Shown here piece after piece: positions 36,801-51,270 of a DNA stretch of 64,000 nucleotides. The DNA comes from Xylocopa sonorina (taxonomy: Eukaryota; Arthropoda; Insecta; Hymenoptera; Apidae): positions 806,001-870,000 of the forward strand of contig NW_027490092.1 of the NCBI RefSeq assembly GCF_050948175.1, given 5' to 3'. The position numbers were made by a program, and so were the translations under genes. Position 1 is the stretch's first letter; each line of letters starts with the position of its first letter. The notes beneath the pieces were generated by a model, which searched no databases, was not told the origin of the DNA, and saw nothing but the letters and a program-made list of their open reading frames with translations.

Positions 36801-39800
36801 ATCGCGTTTTAAGAAGCATCAGAAATCTATTGCTACGATATGTAGACATCTGCAAACGCTATTTCTTTGCAAGGAAGTGTCGCATTTACATTCATTTGAA
36901 GTGTAGACGAGGAATACATAACACTTCGCAAATCATGTTATATCTTACCATGAAACATAGAAATGAGATGCGATATCGCGTTTTAAGAAGCATTGGAAAT
37001 CTATTGCTACGATATGTAGACATCTGCAAACGCTATTTCTTTGCAAGGAACTGTCGCATTTACATTCATTTGAAGTGTAGACGAGGAATACATAACACTT
37101 CGCAAATCATATTATATCTTACCATGAAACATAGAAATGAGATGCGATATCGCGTTTTAAGAATCATAAGAACACTATTGCTACGATACGTAGACAACTG
37201 ATAACGCTATTTCCTTGCAAGGAAGTGTCGCATTTACATACATTTGAAGTGTAGACGAGGAATACATAACACTTCGCAAATCATATTATATCTTACCATG
37301 AAACATAGAAATGAGATGCGATATCGCGTTCTAAGAAGCATTAGAACTCTATCGCTACGATACCTAGACATCTGCAGACACTATTTCCTAGCAAGGAAGT
37401 GTCACATTTACATTCATTTGAACTGCAGACGAGGAATACATAACACTTCGCAAATGATATTATATCTTACCATGAAACATAGAAATGAGATACGATATCG
37501 CGTTTTAAGAATCATTAGAAATCTATTGCTACGATATGTAGACATTTGCAAACGCCATTTCTTTGCAAGGAAGTGTCGCATTTACAATCATTTGAAGTGT
37601 AGACGAGGAATACATAACACTTCGCAAATCATATTATATCTTACCATGAAACATAGAAATGAGATGCGATATCGCGTTTTAAGAAGCATTAGAACTCTAT
37701 CGCTACGATACCTAGACATCTGCAGACGCTATTTTCTAGCAAGGAAGTGTCACATTTACATTCATTTGAAGTTTAGACAAGGAATACATAACACTTCGCA
37801 AATCATATTATATCTTACCATGAAACATAGAAATGAGATGCGATATCGCGTTTTCAGAAGCAACAGAACTCTATTGCTACGATAGGTAGACATCTGCAGA
37901 CGCTATTTCCTTGCAAGGAAGTGTCGCATTTATATTCATTTTAATCGTATACAAGGAATGCATAACACTTTGCAATGAATATTATATCTTATAATGAAAC
38001 ATAGATATGAGATGCAATATCTCGTTTTAAGAAGCATTTGAACTCTATAGCTACGATACCTAGACATCTGCAGACGCTATTTCCTAGCAAAGAAGTGTCG
38101 CATTTACATTCGTTTTAATCGTATACGAGGAATGCATAACACTTTGCAATGAAAATTATATCTTATCATGAAACATAGATATGAGATGCAATATCTCGTT
38201 TTAAAAAGCATTAGAAATCTATTGCTACGATACGTAGACATCTGCAAACGCTATTTCCTTGCAAGGAAGTGTCGCATTTACATTCATTTGAATCGTATAC
38301 GAGGAATACATAACACTTCGCAAATCATATTATATCTTACCATGAAACATAGAAATGAGATGCGATATCACGTTTTAAGAAGCATTGGAAATCTATTGCT
38401 ACGATACGTAGACATCTGCAAACGCTATTTCCCATCGAGGATTCGCATTCACATTCATTTGAAGTGTAGACGAGGAATGCATAACACTTCGCAAATCATA
38501 TTATATCTTACCATGAAACATAGAAAAGAGATGCGATAACGCGTTTTAAGAATCAAAAGAACTCTATTGCTACGATACGTAGACATCTGCAAACGCTATT
38601 TCCTAGGGAGGAAGTGTCGCATTCACATTCATTTGAAGTGTAGACGAGGAATACATAACACTTGGCAAATCATATTATATCTTACCATGAAACATAGAAA
38701 TGAGATGCGATAACGCGTTTTACGAATCATAAGAACTCTATTGCTACGATACCTAGACATCTGCAAACGCTATTTCCTTGCAAGGAAGTGTCGCATTTAC
38801 ATTCATCTGAATCGTAGACGAGGAATGCATAACACTTCGCAATGAATATTACATCTTATCAGGAAACATAGATATGAGATGCAATATCTCGTTTTAAGAA
38901 GCATTTGAACTTTATTGCTTCGATACGTAGACATCTGCAAACGCTATTTCCTTGCAAGGAAGTGTCGCATTTACATTCATTTGAAGTGTAGACGAGGAAT
39001 ACATGACACTTCGCAAATCGTATTATATCATATCGTGAAACATAGATATGAGATGCTATATCGCGTTTTAAGAAGCATTAGAAATCTATTGCTGCGATAC
39101 GTAGACATCTGCAAACGCTATTTCTTTGCAAGGAAGTGTCGCATTTACATTCATTTGAAGTGTAGACGAGGAATACATAACACTTCGCAAATCATATTAT
39201 ATCTTACCATGAAACATAGAAATGAGATGCGATATCGCGTTTTAAGAATCATAAGAACACTATTGCTACGATACGTAGACAACTGAAAACGCTATTTCCT
39301 AGCGATGAAGTGTCGCATTCACATTCATTTGAAGTGTAGACGAGGAATACACAACACTTCGCAAATCATATTATATCTTACCATGAAACATAGAAATGAG
39401 ATGCGATATCGCGTTTTAAGAATCATAAGAACTCTATTGCTACGATACGTAGACAACTGCAAACGCTATTTCCTTGCAAGGAAGTGTCGCATTTACATTC
39501 ATTTGGATCGTATACGAGGAATGCATAACACTTCGCAATGTATATTATATCTTATCATGAAACATAGATATGAGATGCAATATCTCGTTTTAAGAAGCAT
39601 TTGAACACTATTGCTACGATACCTAGACATCTGCAGACGCTATTACCTAGCAAGGAAGTGTCGCATTTACATTCATTTGAAGTGTAGACGAGGAATACAT
39701 AACACTTCGCAAATCATATTATATCTTACCATGAAACATAGAAATGAGATGCGATATCGCGTTTTAAGAAGCATTAGAAATCTATTGCTACGATATGTAG

Positions 39801-42460
39801 ACATCTGCAAACGCTATTTCTTTGCAAGGAAGTGTCGCATTTACATTCATTTGAAGTGTAGACGAGGAATACATAACACTTCGCAAATCATATTATATCT
39901 TACCATGAAACATAGAAATGAGATGCGATATCGCGTTTTAAGAATCATAAGAACACTATTGCTACGATACGTAGACAACTGAAAACGCTATTTCCTTGCA
40001 AGGAAGTGTCGCATTTACATACATTTGAAGTGTAGACGAGGAATACATAACACTTCGCAAATCATATTATATCTTACCATGAAACATAGAAATGAGATGC
40101 GATATCGCGTTTTCAGAAGCATTAGAACTCTATTGCTACGATACGTAGACATCTGCAAACGCTATTTCCTTGCAAGGAAGTGTCGCATTTACATTCATTT
40201 GAATCGTAGACGAAGAATGCATAACACTTCGCAATGAATATTATATCTTATCATGAAACATAGATATGAGATGCAATATCTCGTTTTAAGAAGCATTTGA
40301 ACTCTATTGCTACGATACCTAGACATCTGCAGACGCTATTTCCTTGCAAGGAAGTGTCGCATTTATATTCATTTTATTCGTGTACAAGGAATGCATAACA
40401 CTTTGCAATGAATATTATATCTTATAATGAAACATAGATATGAGATGCAATATCTCGTTTTAAGAAGCATTTGAACTCTATAGCTACGATACCTAGACAT
40501 CTGCAGACGCTATTTCCTAGCAAAGAAGTGTCGCATTTACATTCGTTTTAATCGTATACGAGGAATGCATAACACTTTGCAATGAATATTATATCTTATA
40601 ATGAAACATAGATATGAGATGCAATATCTCGTTTTAAGAAGCATTTGAACTCTATTGCTACGATACCTAGACATCTGCAGACGCTATTTCCTCGCAAAGA
40701 AGTGTCGCATTTACATTCATTTGAAGTGTAGACGAGGAATACATGACACTTCGCAACTCATATTATATCTTACCATGAAACATAGAAATGAGATGCGATA
40801 TTGCGTTTTAAGAATCATAAGAACTCTATTGCTACGATACGTAGACATCTGCAAACGCTATTTCCTTGCAAGGAAGTGTCGCATTTACATTCATTTGAAT
40901 CGTAGACGAAGAATGCATAACACTTCGCAATGAATATTATATCTTATCATGAAACATAGATATGAGATGCAATATCTCGTTTTAAGAAGCATTTGAACTC
41001 TATTGCTACGATACCTAGACATCTGCAGACGCTATTTCCTAGCAAGGAAGTGTCGCCTTTACATTCATTTGAAGTATAGACGAGGAATACATGACACTTC
41101 GCAAATCATATTATATCTTACCATGAAACATAGAAATGAGATGCGATATCGCGTTTTAAGAATCATAAGAACTCTATTGCTACGATACGTAGACATCTGC
41201 AAACGCTATTTCCTTGCAAGGAAGTGTCGCATTTACATTCATTTGAAGTGTAGACGAGGAATACATAACACTTCGCAAATCATATTATATCTTACCATGA
41301 AACATAGAAATGAGATGCGATATCGCGTTTTAAGAAACATAAGAACTCTATTGCTACGATACGTAGACATCTGCAATCGCTATTTCCTTGCAAGGAAGTG
41401 TCGCATTTACATTCATTTTAATCGTATACGAGGAATGCATAACACTTTGCAATGAATATTACATCTTATAATGAAACATAGATATGAGATGCAATATCTC
41501 GTTTTAAGAAGCATTTGAACTCTATTGCTACGATACCTAGACATCTGCAGACGCTATTTCCTAGCAAAGAAGTGTCGCATTTACATTCGTTTTAATCGTA
41601 TACGAGGAATGCATAACACTTTGCAATGAAAATTATATCTTACCATGAATCATGGAAATGAGATGCGATATCGCGTTTTATGAAGCATTAGAAATCTATT
41701 GCTACGATACCTAGACATCTGCAGACGCTATTTCCTAGGAAAGAAGTGTCGCATTTACATTCGTTTGAAGTGTAGACGAGGAATACATGACACTTCGCAA
41801 ATCATATTATATCTTACCATGAAACATAGAAATGAGATGCGATATCGCGTTTTAAGAATCATAAGAACTCTATTGCTACGATACGTAGACATCTGCAAAC
41901 GCTATTTCCTTGCAAGGAAGTGTCGCATTTACATTCATTTGAAGTGTAGACGAGGAATACATAACACATCGCAAATCATATTATATCTTACCATGAAACA
42001 TAGAAATGAGATGCCATATCGCATTTTAAGAATCATAAGAACTCTGTTGCTACGATACGTAGAAATCTGCAAACGCTATTTCCATGCAAGGAAGTGTCGC
42101 ATTTACATTCAATTGAAGTGTAGACGAGGAATACATAACACTTCGCAAATCATATTATATCTTACCATGAAACATAGAAATGAGATGCGATATTGTGTTT
42201 TGAGAAGCATTAGAACTCTATCGCTACGATACCTAGATATCTGCAGACGGTATTTCCTTTCAAGGAAGTGTCGCATTTACATTCATTTGAAGTGTAGACG
42301 AGGAGTAGATAACACTTCGCAAATCATATTATATCTTACATGAAACATAGAAATGAGATGCGATATCGCGTTTTAAGAATCATAAGAACTCTACTTCTAC
42401 GATACGTAGACATCTGCAAACGCTCTTTCCTTGCAAGGAAGTGTCGCATTTACATTCATC
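36801..42460. repeat. Mosaic A/B/C/D satellite, 36.8-42.5 kb
   Basis: About 32 units. D blocks lie near 37,928-38,165, 40,365-40,640 and 41,401-41,645. A unit at about 38,431-38,450 reads CCCATCGAGGATTCGC and has lost 3 bp. GTAGACAACTGATAACG and GTAGACAACTGAAAACG mark a lineage at 37.2, 39.3 and 40.0 kb. The segment 40,740-41,130 matches 30,650-31,040 at 10,092 bp (58 x 174). A 1-bp deletion (CTTACATGAAAC) lies at about 42,338. Confidence 0.86.
41105..41820. repeat. Segment paired with 32,405-33,120
   Basis: Partner copy 50 monomers downstream. After 41,820 it departs into units with GAAATCTGC and TTCCATGCAAGG, which are otherwise typical of the region beyond 51 kb. This makes 41.8-42.4 kb a bridge between the central and right-hand lineages. 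Confidence 0.82.
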
Positions 42461-43070
42461 TGAATCGTAGACGAGGAATGCATAACACTTCGCAATGAAT
42501 ATTATATCTTATCATGAAACATAGATATGAGATGCAATATCTCGTTTTAAGAAGCACTTGAACTCTATTGCTACGATACCTAGACATCTGCAGACGCTAT
42601 TTCCTAGCAAGGAAGTGTCGCATTTACATTCATTTGAAGTGTAGACGAGGAATACATAACACTTCGCAAATCACATTATATCTTACCATGAAACATAGAA
42701 ATGAGTTGCGATATTGCGTTTTAAGAAGCATTAGAAAGCCATTGCTACGATACGTAGACATCTGCAAACGCTATTTCCTAGCTAGGAAGTATCGCATCCA
42801 CATTCATTTGAAGTGTAGACGAGGAATACATAACACTTCGCAAATCATGTTATATCTTACCATGAAACATAGAAATGAGATGCGATATCGCGTTCTAAGA
42901 AGCTTTAGAAGTCTCTTGCTACGATACGTAGACATCTGCAAACGCTATTTGCTAGCGAGGAAGTGTCGCATTCACATTCGTTTGAAGTGTAGACGAGGAA
43001 TACATAACACTTCGCAAATCATATTATATCTTACCATGAAACATAGAAATGAGATGCGAAATCGCGTTTT
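42461..43070. repeat. Segment related to the 1,045-bp unit
   Basis: Matches about 35,156-35,768 and 36,201-36,813, sharing AAGCACTTGAAC, GAGTTGCGATATTGCG, AAGTATCGCATCCAC and AGTCTCTTGCTACG. It contains the perfect palindrome TTCCTAGCTAGGAA at about 42,776, a rare centre for the inverted repeat. Confidence 0.8.
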
Positions 43071-45289
43071 AAGAAGCATTAGAAAGCTATTGCTACGATA
43101 CGTAAACATCTGCAAACGCTATTTCCTAGCGAGGAAGTATCGCATTTACATTCATTTGAAGTGTGGACGAGGAATACATGACACTTCGCAAATCACATTA
43201 TATCTTACCATGAAACATAGAAATGAGATGCAATATCGCGTTTTAAGAATCATATGAACTCTATTGCTACGATACGTAGACATCTGCAAACGCTATTTCC
43301 TTGCAAGGAAGTGTCGCATTCACATTCATTTGAAGTGTAGACGAGGAATACATGACACTTCGCAAATCATATTATATCTTACCATGAAACATAGAAATGA
43401 GGAGCGACATCGCGTTTTAAGTATCATAAGAACTCCATTGCTACGATACGTAGATATCTGCAATCGTTATTTCCTTGCAAGGAAGTGTCGCATTTAGTTT
43501 CATTTGAATCGTAGAAGAGGAATGCATAACACTTCGCAAATCATATTATATCTTACCACGAAAGAAAAAAATGAGAAGCGATATCGCGTTTTAAGGATCA
43601 TAAGTACTCTATTGCTACGATACGTAGACATCTGCAAACGCTATTTCCTTGCAAGGAAGTGTCGCATGTACATTCATTTGTATCGCATACGAGGAATGCA
43701 TAATACTTCGCAATGAATATTATATCTTATCATGAAACATAGATATGAGATGCAATACCTCGTTTTAAGAAGCATTTGAACTATATTGCTACGATACCTA
43801 GACATCTGCAGACGCTATTTCCTAGCGAAGAAGTGTCGCATTCACATTCATTTGAAGTGTAGACGAGGAATACATAACACTTCGCAAATCATATTATATC
43901 TTACCATGAAACATAGAAATGAGATGCGATATCGCGTTTTAAGGAGCATTAGAAATCTAATGCTACGATAGGTAGACATTTGCAATCGCTATTTCCTAGC
44001 GAGGAAGTATCGCATTCACATCCATTTGAAGTGTAGACGAGGAATACATGACACTTCGCAAATCATATTATATCTTACCATGAAACATAGAAATGAGATG
44101 CGACATCGCGTTCTAAGTATCATAAGAATTCCATTGCTACGAAACGTAGACATCTGCAAACGCTATTTCCTTGCAAGGAAGTGTCGCATTTACATTCATT
44201 TGAATCGTAGACGAGGAATACATGACACTTCGCAAATCATATTATATCTTACCATGAAACATAGAAATGAGATGCGATATCGCGTTTTAAGAATCATATG
44301 AACTCCATTGCTACGATACGTAGACATCTGCAATCGTTATTTCCTTGCAAGGAAGTGTCGCATTTACTTTCATTTGAATCGTAGACGAGGAATGCATAAC
44401 ACTTCGCAATGAATATTATATCTTATCATGAAACATAGATATGAGATGCAATATCTCGTTTTAAGAAGCATTTGAACTCTGTTGCTTCGACACGTAGACA
44501 TCTGCATACGCTATTTCCTTGCAAGGAAGTGTCGCATTTACATTCATTTGAACTGTAGACGAGGATTACATAACACTGCGCAAATCATGTTACATCTGAC
44601 CATGAAACATAGAAATGAGATGCGATATCGCGTTTTAAGAAGCATTACAACTCTATTGCTACGACACCTAGACATCTGCAGACGCTATTTCCTAGCAAGG
44701 AAGTGTCGCATTTACATTCATTTGAAGTGTAGACGAGGAATACATGACACTTCGCAAATCATATTGTATCTTACCATGAAACATAGAAATGAGATGCGAT
44801 ATCGCGTTTTAAGAAGCATTAGAAATCTACTGCTACAATATGTAGACATCAGCAAACGCTATTTCCTAGCGAGGAAGTGTCGCATTCACATTCCTTGGAA
44901 GTGTTGACGAGGAATACATAACACTTCGCAAATCATAAAATATCTTACCATGAAACATAGAAATGAGATGCGATATCTCGTTTTAAGAATCATAAGAACT
45001 CTATTGCTACGATACGTAGACATCTGCAAACGCTCTTTCCTTGCAAGGAAGTGTCGCATTTACATTCATTTGAAGTGTAGACGAGGATTACATAACACTT
45101 CGCAAATCATATTATATCTTACCATGAAACATAGAAATGAGATGCGATATCGCGTTTTAAGAATCATGAGAACTCTATTGCTACGATACGTAGACATCTG
45201 CAAACGCTATTTCCTAGCAAGGAAGTGTCGCATTTACATTCATTTGAAGTGTAGACGAGGAATACATGACACTTGGCAAATCATATTAT
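43071..45289. repeat. Mixed satellite, 43.1-45.3 kb
   Basis: About 13 divergent units with private changes: GAGGAGCGACATC, CATTTAGTTTCATTTG, a degraded ACCACGAAAGAAAAAAATGAG at 43,556, and AGGATTACATAACAC. C-type blocks lie near 43,711 and 44,410. This stretch shows the least internal duplication in the right half, so it may be an older part of the array. Confidence 0.83.
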
Positions 45290-46193
45290 ATCTTACCATG
45301 AAACATAGAAATGAGATGCGATATCGCGTTTTAAGAAGCATTAGAAAGCTATTGCTACGATACGTAGACATCTGCAAACGCTATTTCCTAGCAAGGAAGT
45401 GTCGCATTCACATTCATTTGAAGTGTAGACGAGGAATACATGACAGTTCGCAAGTCATATTATATCTTACCATGAAACATAGAAATGAGATGCGACATCG
45501 CGTTTTAAGTATCATAAGAACTCCATTGCTACGATACGTAGTCATCTGCAAACGCTATTTCCTTGCTAGGAAGTGTCGCATTTACATTCATTTGAATCGT
45601 AGGCGAGGAATGCATAACACATCGCAAATCATATTATATCTTACCATGAAACATAGAAATGAGATGCGATATCGCGTTTTAAGAATCATATGAACACTAT
45701 TGCTACGATACGTAGACATCTGCAAACGCTATTTCCTTGGAAGGAAGTGTCGCATTTACATTCATTTGAAACGTATACGAGGAATGCATAACACTTCGCA
45801 ATGAATATTATATCTTATCAAGAAACATAGATATGGGATGCTATATCTCGTTTTAAGGAGCATTTGTACTCTATTGCTACGATACCTAGACATCTGCAGA
45901 CGCTATTTCCTAGCAAGGAAGTGTCGCATTTGCATTCATTTGAAGTGTAGACGAGGAATACATGACACTTCGCAAATCATAATATATCTTACCATGAAAC
46001 ATAGAAATGAGATGCGATATCGCGTTTTAACAAGCATTAGAAATCTAATGATACGATAGGTAGACATTTGCAAACGCTATTTCCTAGCAAGGAAGTGTCG
46101 CATTTACATTCATTTGAAGTGTAGACGAGGAATACATAACACTTCGCAAATCATATTATATCTTACCATGAAACATAGAAATGAGATGCGATA
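45290..46193. repeat. 1,043-bp-offset duplication, copy 1
   Basis: About 904 bp recurs at 1,043 bp (6 monomers minus 1). It shares GACAGTTCGCAAGTC, CGTAGTCATCTGC, CCTTGCTAGGAAG, TATCAAGAAACATAG and TTTGCATTCATTTG. The missing base is GCGTTTAAG at about 46,199 (one T short). Confidence 0.85.
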
Positions 46194-46332
46194 TCGCGTT
46201 TAAGAATCATAAGAACTCTATTGCTACATTACGTAGACATCTGCAAACGCTCTTTCCTTGCAAGGAAGTGTCGCATTTACATTCATTTGAAGTGTAGACG
46301 AGGATTACATAACACTTCGCAAATCATATTAT
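46194..46332. repeat. Spacer monomer with 1-bp deletion
   Basis: Less than one unit of satellite between the two copies. It contains the GCGTTTAAG deletion and CTACATTACG, plus AGGATTACATAACAC, which is shared with 45,075-45,100. Confidence 0.75.
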
Positions 46333-47236
46333 ATCTTACCATGAAACATAGAAATGAGATGCGATATCGCGTTTTAAGAAGCATTAGAAAGCTATAGCTA
46401 CGATACGTAGACATCTGCAAACGCTATTTCCTAGCAAGGAAGTGTCGCATTCACATTCATTTGAAGTGTAGACGAGGAATACATGACAGTTCGCAAGTCA
46501 TATTATATCTTACCATGAAACATAGAAATGAGATGCGACATCGCGTTTTAAGTATCATAAGAACTCCATTGCTACGATACGTAGTCATCTGCAAACGCTA
46601 TTTCCTTGCTAGGAAGTGTCGCATTTACATTCATTTGAATCGTAGACGAGGAATGCATAACACATCGCAAATCATATTATATCTTACCATGAAACATAGA
46701 AATGAGATGCGATATCGCGTTTTAAGAATCATATGAACACTATTGCTACGATACGTAGACATCTGCAAACGCTATATCCTTGGAAGGAAGTGTCACATTT
46801 ACATTCATTTGAAACGTATACGAGGAATGCATAACACTTCGCAATGAATATTATATCTTATCAAGAAACATAGATATGAGATGCTATATCTCGTTTTAAG
46901 GAGCATTTGTACTCTATTGCTACGATACCTAGACATCTGCAGACGCTATTTCCTAGCAAGGAAGTGTCGCATTTGCATTCATTTGAAGTGTAGACGAGGA
47001 ATACATGACCCTTCGCAAATCATAATATATCTTATCATGAAACATAGAAATGAGATGCGATATCGCGTTTTAACAAGCATTAGAAATCTAATGCTACGAT
47101 AGGTAGACATTTGCAAACGCTATTTCCTAGCAAGGAAGTGTCGCATTTACATTCATTTGAAGTGTAGACGAGGAATACATAACACTTCGCAAATCATATT
47201 ATATCTTACCATGAAACATAGAAATGAGATGCGATA
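46333..47236. repeat. 1,043-bp-offset duplication, copy 2
   Basis: Second copy, with private changes including CTATATCCTTGGAAGG, GTGTCACATTTAC and GACCCTTCGC. A partial third relative of its end (AAGGAGCATTTGAAC with GTCGCATTTGCATTC) lies at about 47,410-47,640. Confidence 0.85.
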
Positions 47237-48485
47237 TCGCGTTCTAAGAATCATAAGAACACTATTGCTACGATACGTAGACATCTGCAAATGCTATTTC
47301 CTTGGAAGGAAGTGTCGCATTTACATTCATTTGAAACGTATACGAGGAATACATGACACTTCGCAAATCATGTTATATCTTATCAAGAAACATAGATATG
47401 AGATGCTATATCTCGTTTTAAGGAGCATTTGAACTCTATTGCTACGATACCTAGACATCTGCAGACGCTATTTCCTAGCAAGGAAGTGTCGCATTTGCAT
47501 TCATTTGAAGTGTAGACGAGGAATACATGACACTTCGCAAATCATATTATATCTTACCATGAAACATAGAAATGAGATGCGATATCGCGTTTTAGCAAGC
47601 ATTAGAAACCTAATGCTACGATAGGTAGACATTTGCAAACGCTACTTCCTAGCATGGAAGTGTCGCATTTACATTCATTTGAAGTGTAGACGAGGAATAC
47701 ATAACACTTCGCAAATCATATTATATCTTACCATGAAACATAGAAATGAGATGCGATATCGCGTTTTAAGAAGCATTAGAACTCTATTGCTACGATACCT
47801 AGACATCTGCAGACGCAACTTCCTAGCGAGGAAGTGTCGCATTCACATTCATTTGAAGTGTTGACGAGGAATACATAACACTTCGCAAATCATATAATAT
47901 CTTACCATGAAACATAGAAATGAGATGCGATATCGCGTTTTAAGAATCACAAGAACTCTATTGCTACGATACGTAGATATCTGCAAACGCTATTTCCTTG
48001 CAAGGAAGTGTCGCATTTACATTCATTTGAAGTGTAGACGAGGAATACATGACACTTCGCAAATCATATTATATCTTACCATGAAACATAGAAATGAGAT
48101 GCGATATCGCGTTTTAAGAAGCATTAGAACCCTATTGCTACGATAGGTAGACATCTGCAAACGCTATTTCCTTGCAAGGAAGTGTCGCATTTACATTCAC
48201 TTGAAGTGTAGACGAGGAATACATAACACTTCGCAAATCATATAATATCTTACCATGAAACACAGAAATGAGATGCGATATCGCGTTTTAAGAAGCATTA
48301 GAACTCTAATGCTACGATACCTAGACATCTGCAGACGCTATTTCCTGGCAAGGAAGTGTCGCATTTACATTCATTTGAAGTGTAGACGAGGAATACATGA
48401 CACTTCGCAAATCATATTATATCTTACCATGAAACATAGAAATGAGATGCGATATCGCGTTTTAAGAAGCATTAGAACTCTATTG
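47237..48485. repeat. Transition from mixed to B-rich satellite
   Basis: About seven units. GTGTTGACGAGG appears at 47,858-47,869, a stop-creating variant that becomes common to the right. CATATAATATC replaces CATATTATATC and also becomes common. D-type blocks are not seen beyond this region. Confidence 0.8.
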
Positions 48486-49529
48486 CCACGATACCTAGAC
48501 ATCTGCAGACGCTATTCCCTATCAAGGAAGTGTCGCAATTACATTCATTTGAAGTGTAGACGAGGAAAACATGACACTTCGCAAATCATATTATATCTTA
48601 CCACGAAACATAGAAATGAGATGCGATATCTCGTTTTAAGAATCATTTGAACTCTATTGCTACGATACCTAGACATCTGCAGACGCTATTTCCTAGCAAG
48701 GAAGTGCCGCATTTACATTCATTTGAAGTGTAGACGAGAAATTCATAACACTTCGCAAATCATATTATATCTTACCATGAAACATAGAAATGAGATGCGA
48801 TATCGCGTTTTAAGAAGCATTAGAACCCTATTGCTACGATAGGTAGACATCTGCAAACGCTATTTCCTTGCAAGGAAGTGTCGCATTTACATTCATTTGA
48901 AGTGTAGACGAGGAATACATAACACTTCGCAAATCATATAATATCTTACCATGAGACATAGAAATGAGATGCGATATCGCGCTTTAAGAAGCATTAGAAC
49001 TCTATTGCTACGATACGTAGACATCTGCAGACGCTATTTCCTAGCAAGGAAGTGTCGCATTCACATTCCTTTGAAGTGCTGACGAGGAATACATAACACT
49101 TCGCAAATCATATTATATCTTACCATGAAACATAGAAATGAGATGCGATATCGCGTTTTAAGAATCATAAGAACTCTATTGCTACGATACCTAGACATCT
49201 GCAGACGCTATTTCCTAGCAAGGAAGTGCCGCATTTACATTCATTTGAAGTGTAGACGAGGAATTCATAACACTTCGCAAATCATATTATATCTTACCAT
49301 GAAACATAGAAATGAGATGCGATATCGCGTTTTAAGAAGCATTAGAACTCTAATGCTACGATACCTAGACATCTGCAGACGCTATTTCCTGGCAAGGAAG
49401 TGTCGCATTTACATTCATTTGAAGTGTAGACGAGGAATACATGACACTTCGCAAATCATATTATATCTTACCATGAAACATAGAAATGAGATGCGATATC
49501 GCGTTTTAAGAAGCATTAGAACTCTATTG
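48486..49529. repeat. 6-monomer higher-order repeat variant (1,044 bp)
   Basis: Measured from one CTATTGCCACGATACC marker to the next, 1,044 bp. It contains the same monomers as the following 5-mers plus one extra unit marked by CTAATGCTACGATACC and TTTCCTGGCAAGG. Loss of that unit gives the 870-bp form. Confidence 0.86.
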
Positions 49530-50399
49530 CCACGATACCTAGACATCTGCAGACGCTATTCCCTATCAAGGAAGTGTCGCAATTACATTCATTTGAAGTG
49601 TAGACGAGGAAAACATGACACTTCGCAAATCATATTATATCTTACCACGAAACATAGAAATGAGATGCGATATCTCGTTTTAAGAAGCATTTGAACTCTA
49701 TTGCTACGATACCTAGACATCTGCAGACGCTATTTCCTAGCAAGGAAGTGCCGCATTTACATTCATTTGAAGTGTAGACGAGAAATTCATAACACTTCGC
49801 AAATCATATTATATCTTACCATGAAACATAGAAATGAGATGCGATATCGCGTTTTAAGAAGCATTAGAACCCTATTGCTACGATAGGTAGACATCTGCAA
49901 ACGCTATTTCCTTGCAAGGAAGTGTCGCATTTACATTCATTTGAAGTGTAGACGAGGAATACATAACACTTCGCAAATCATATAATATCTTACCATGAGA
50001 CATAGAAATGAGATGCGATATCGCGCTTTAAGAAGCATTAGAACTCTATTGCTACGATACGTAGACATCTGCAGACGCTATTTCCTAGCAAGGAAGTGTC
50101 GCATTCACATTCCTTTGAAGTGCTGACGAGGAATACATAACACTTCGCAAATCATATTATATCTTACCATGAAACATAGAAATGAGATGCGATATCGCGT
50201 TTTAAGAATCATAAGAACTCTATTGCTACGATACCTAGACATCTGCAGACGCTATTTCCTAGCAAGGAAGTGCCGCATTTACATTCATTTGAAGTGTAGA
50301 CGAGGAATTCATAACACTTCGCAAATCATATTATATCTTACCATGAAACATAGAAATGAGATGCGATATCGCGTTTTAAGAAGCATTAGAACTCTATTG
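49530..50399. repeat. 5-monomer higher-order repeat, copy 1 (870 bp)
   Basis: Exactly 870 bp between CTATTGCCACGATACC markers. The monomer order is marked by CCTATCAAGG, ACCACGAAAC with CATTTGAAC, GAGAAATTCAT, then ACCATGAGAC with CGCGCTTTAAG, then GTGCTGACGAGG. It is nearly identical to the next copy. Confidence 0.88.
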
Positions 50400-51270
50400 C
50401 CACGATACCTAGACATCTGCAGACGCTATTCCCTATCAAGGAAGTGTCGCAATTACATTCATTTGAAGTGTAGACGAGGAAAACATGACACTTCGCAAAT
50501 CATATTATATCTTACCACGAAACATAGAAATGAGATGCGATATCTCGTTTTAAGAAGCATTTGAACTCTATTGCTACGATACCTAGACATCTGCAGACGC
50601 TATTTCCTAGCAAGGAAGTGCCGCATTTACATTCATTTGAAGTGTAGACGAGAAATTCATAACACTTCGCAAATCATATTATATCTTACCATGAAACATA
50701 GAAATGAGTTGCGATATCGCGTTTTAAGAAGCATTAGAACCCTATTGCTACGATAGGTAGACATCTGCAAACGCTATTTCCTTGCAAGGAAGTGTCGCAT
50801 TTACATTCATTTGAAGTGTAGACGAGGAATACATAACACTTCGCAAATCATATAATATCTTACCATGAGACATAGAAATGAGGTGCGATATCGCGCTTTA
50901 AGAAGCATTAGAACTCTATTGCTACGATACGTAGACATCTGCAGACGCTATTTCCTAGCAAGGAAGTGTCGCATTCACATTCCTTTGAAGTGCTGACGAG
51001 GAATACATAACACTTCGCAAATCATATTATATCTTACCATGAAACATAGAAATGAGATGCGATATCGCGTTTTAAGAATCATAAGAACTCTATTGCTACG
51101 ATACCTAGACATCTGCAGACGCTATTTCCTAGCAAGGAAGTGCCGCATTTACATTCATTTGAAGTGTAGACGAGGAATTCATAACACTTCGCAAATCATA
51201 TTATATCTTACCATGAAACATAGAAATGAGATGCGATATCGCGTTTTAAGAAGCATTAGAACCCTATTGC
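50400..51270. repeat. 5-monomer higher-order repeat, copy 2
   Basis: Continues copy 1 in register with few changes, for example GAAATGAGTTGCG near 50,702 and GAGGTGCG near 50,880. It ends where a unit without the GCCACG marker follows. Confidence 0.87.
51039..51212 (+). repeat. Exemplar type B monomer (174 bp)
   Basis: This is a representative B unit, with TACCTA in place of TACGTA and CTGCAG (PstI site) in place of CTGCAA. The two linked substitutions lie 13 bp apart. The inverted repeat at 88-101 reads TTCCTAGCAAGGAA, so the arms are kept but the centre is not self-complementary. Type B predominates from about 48 kb onward. A recurrent GTGCCGC and GGAATTCAT variant marks this particular lineage. 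Confidence 0.92.
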
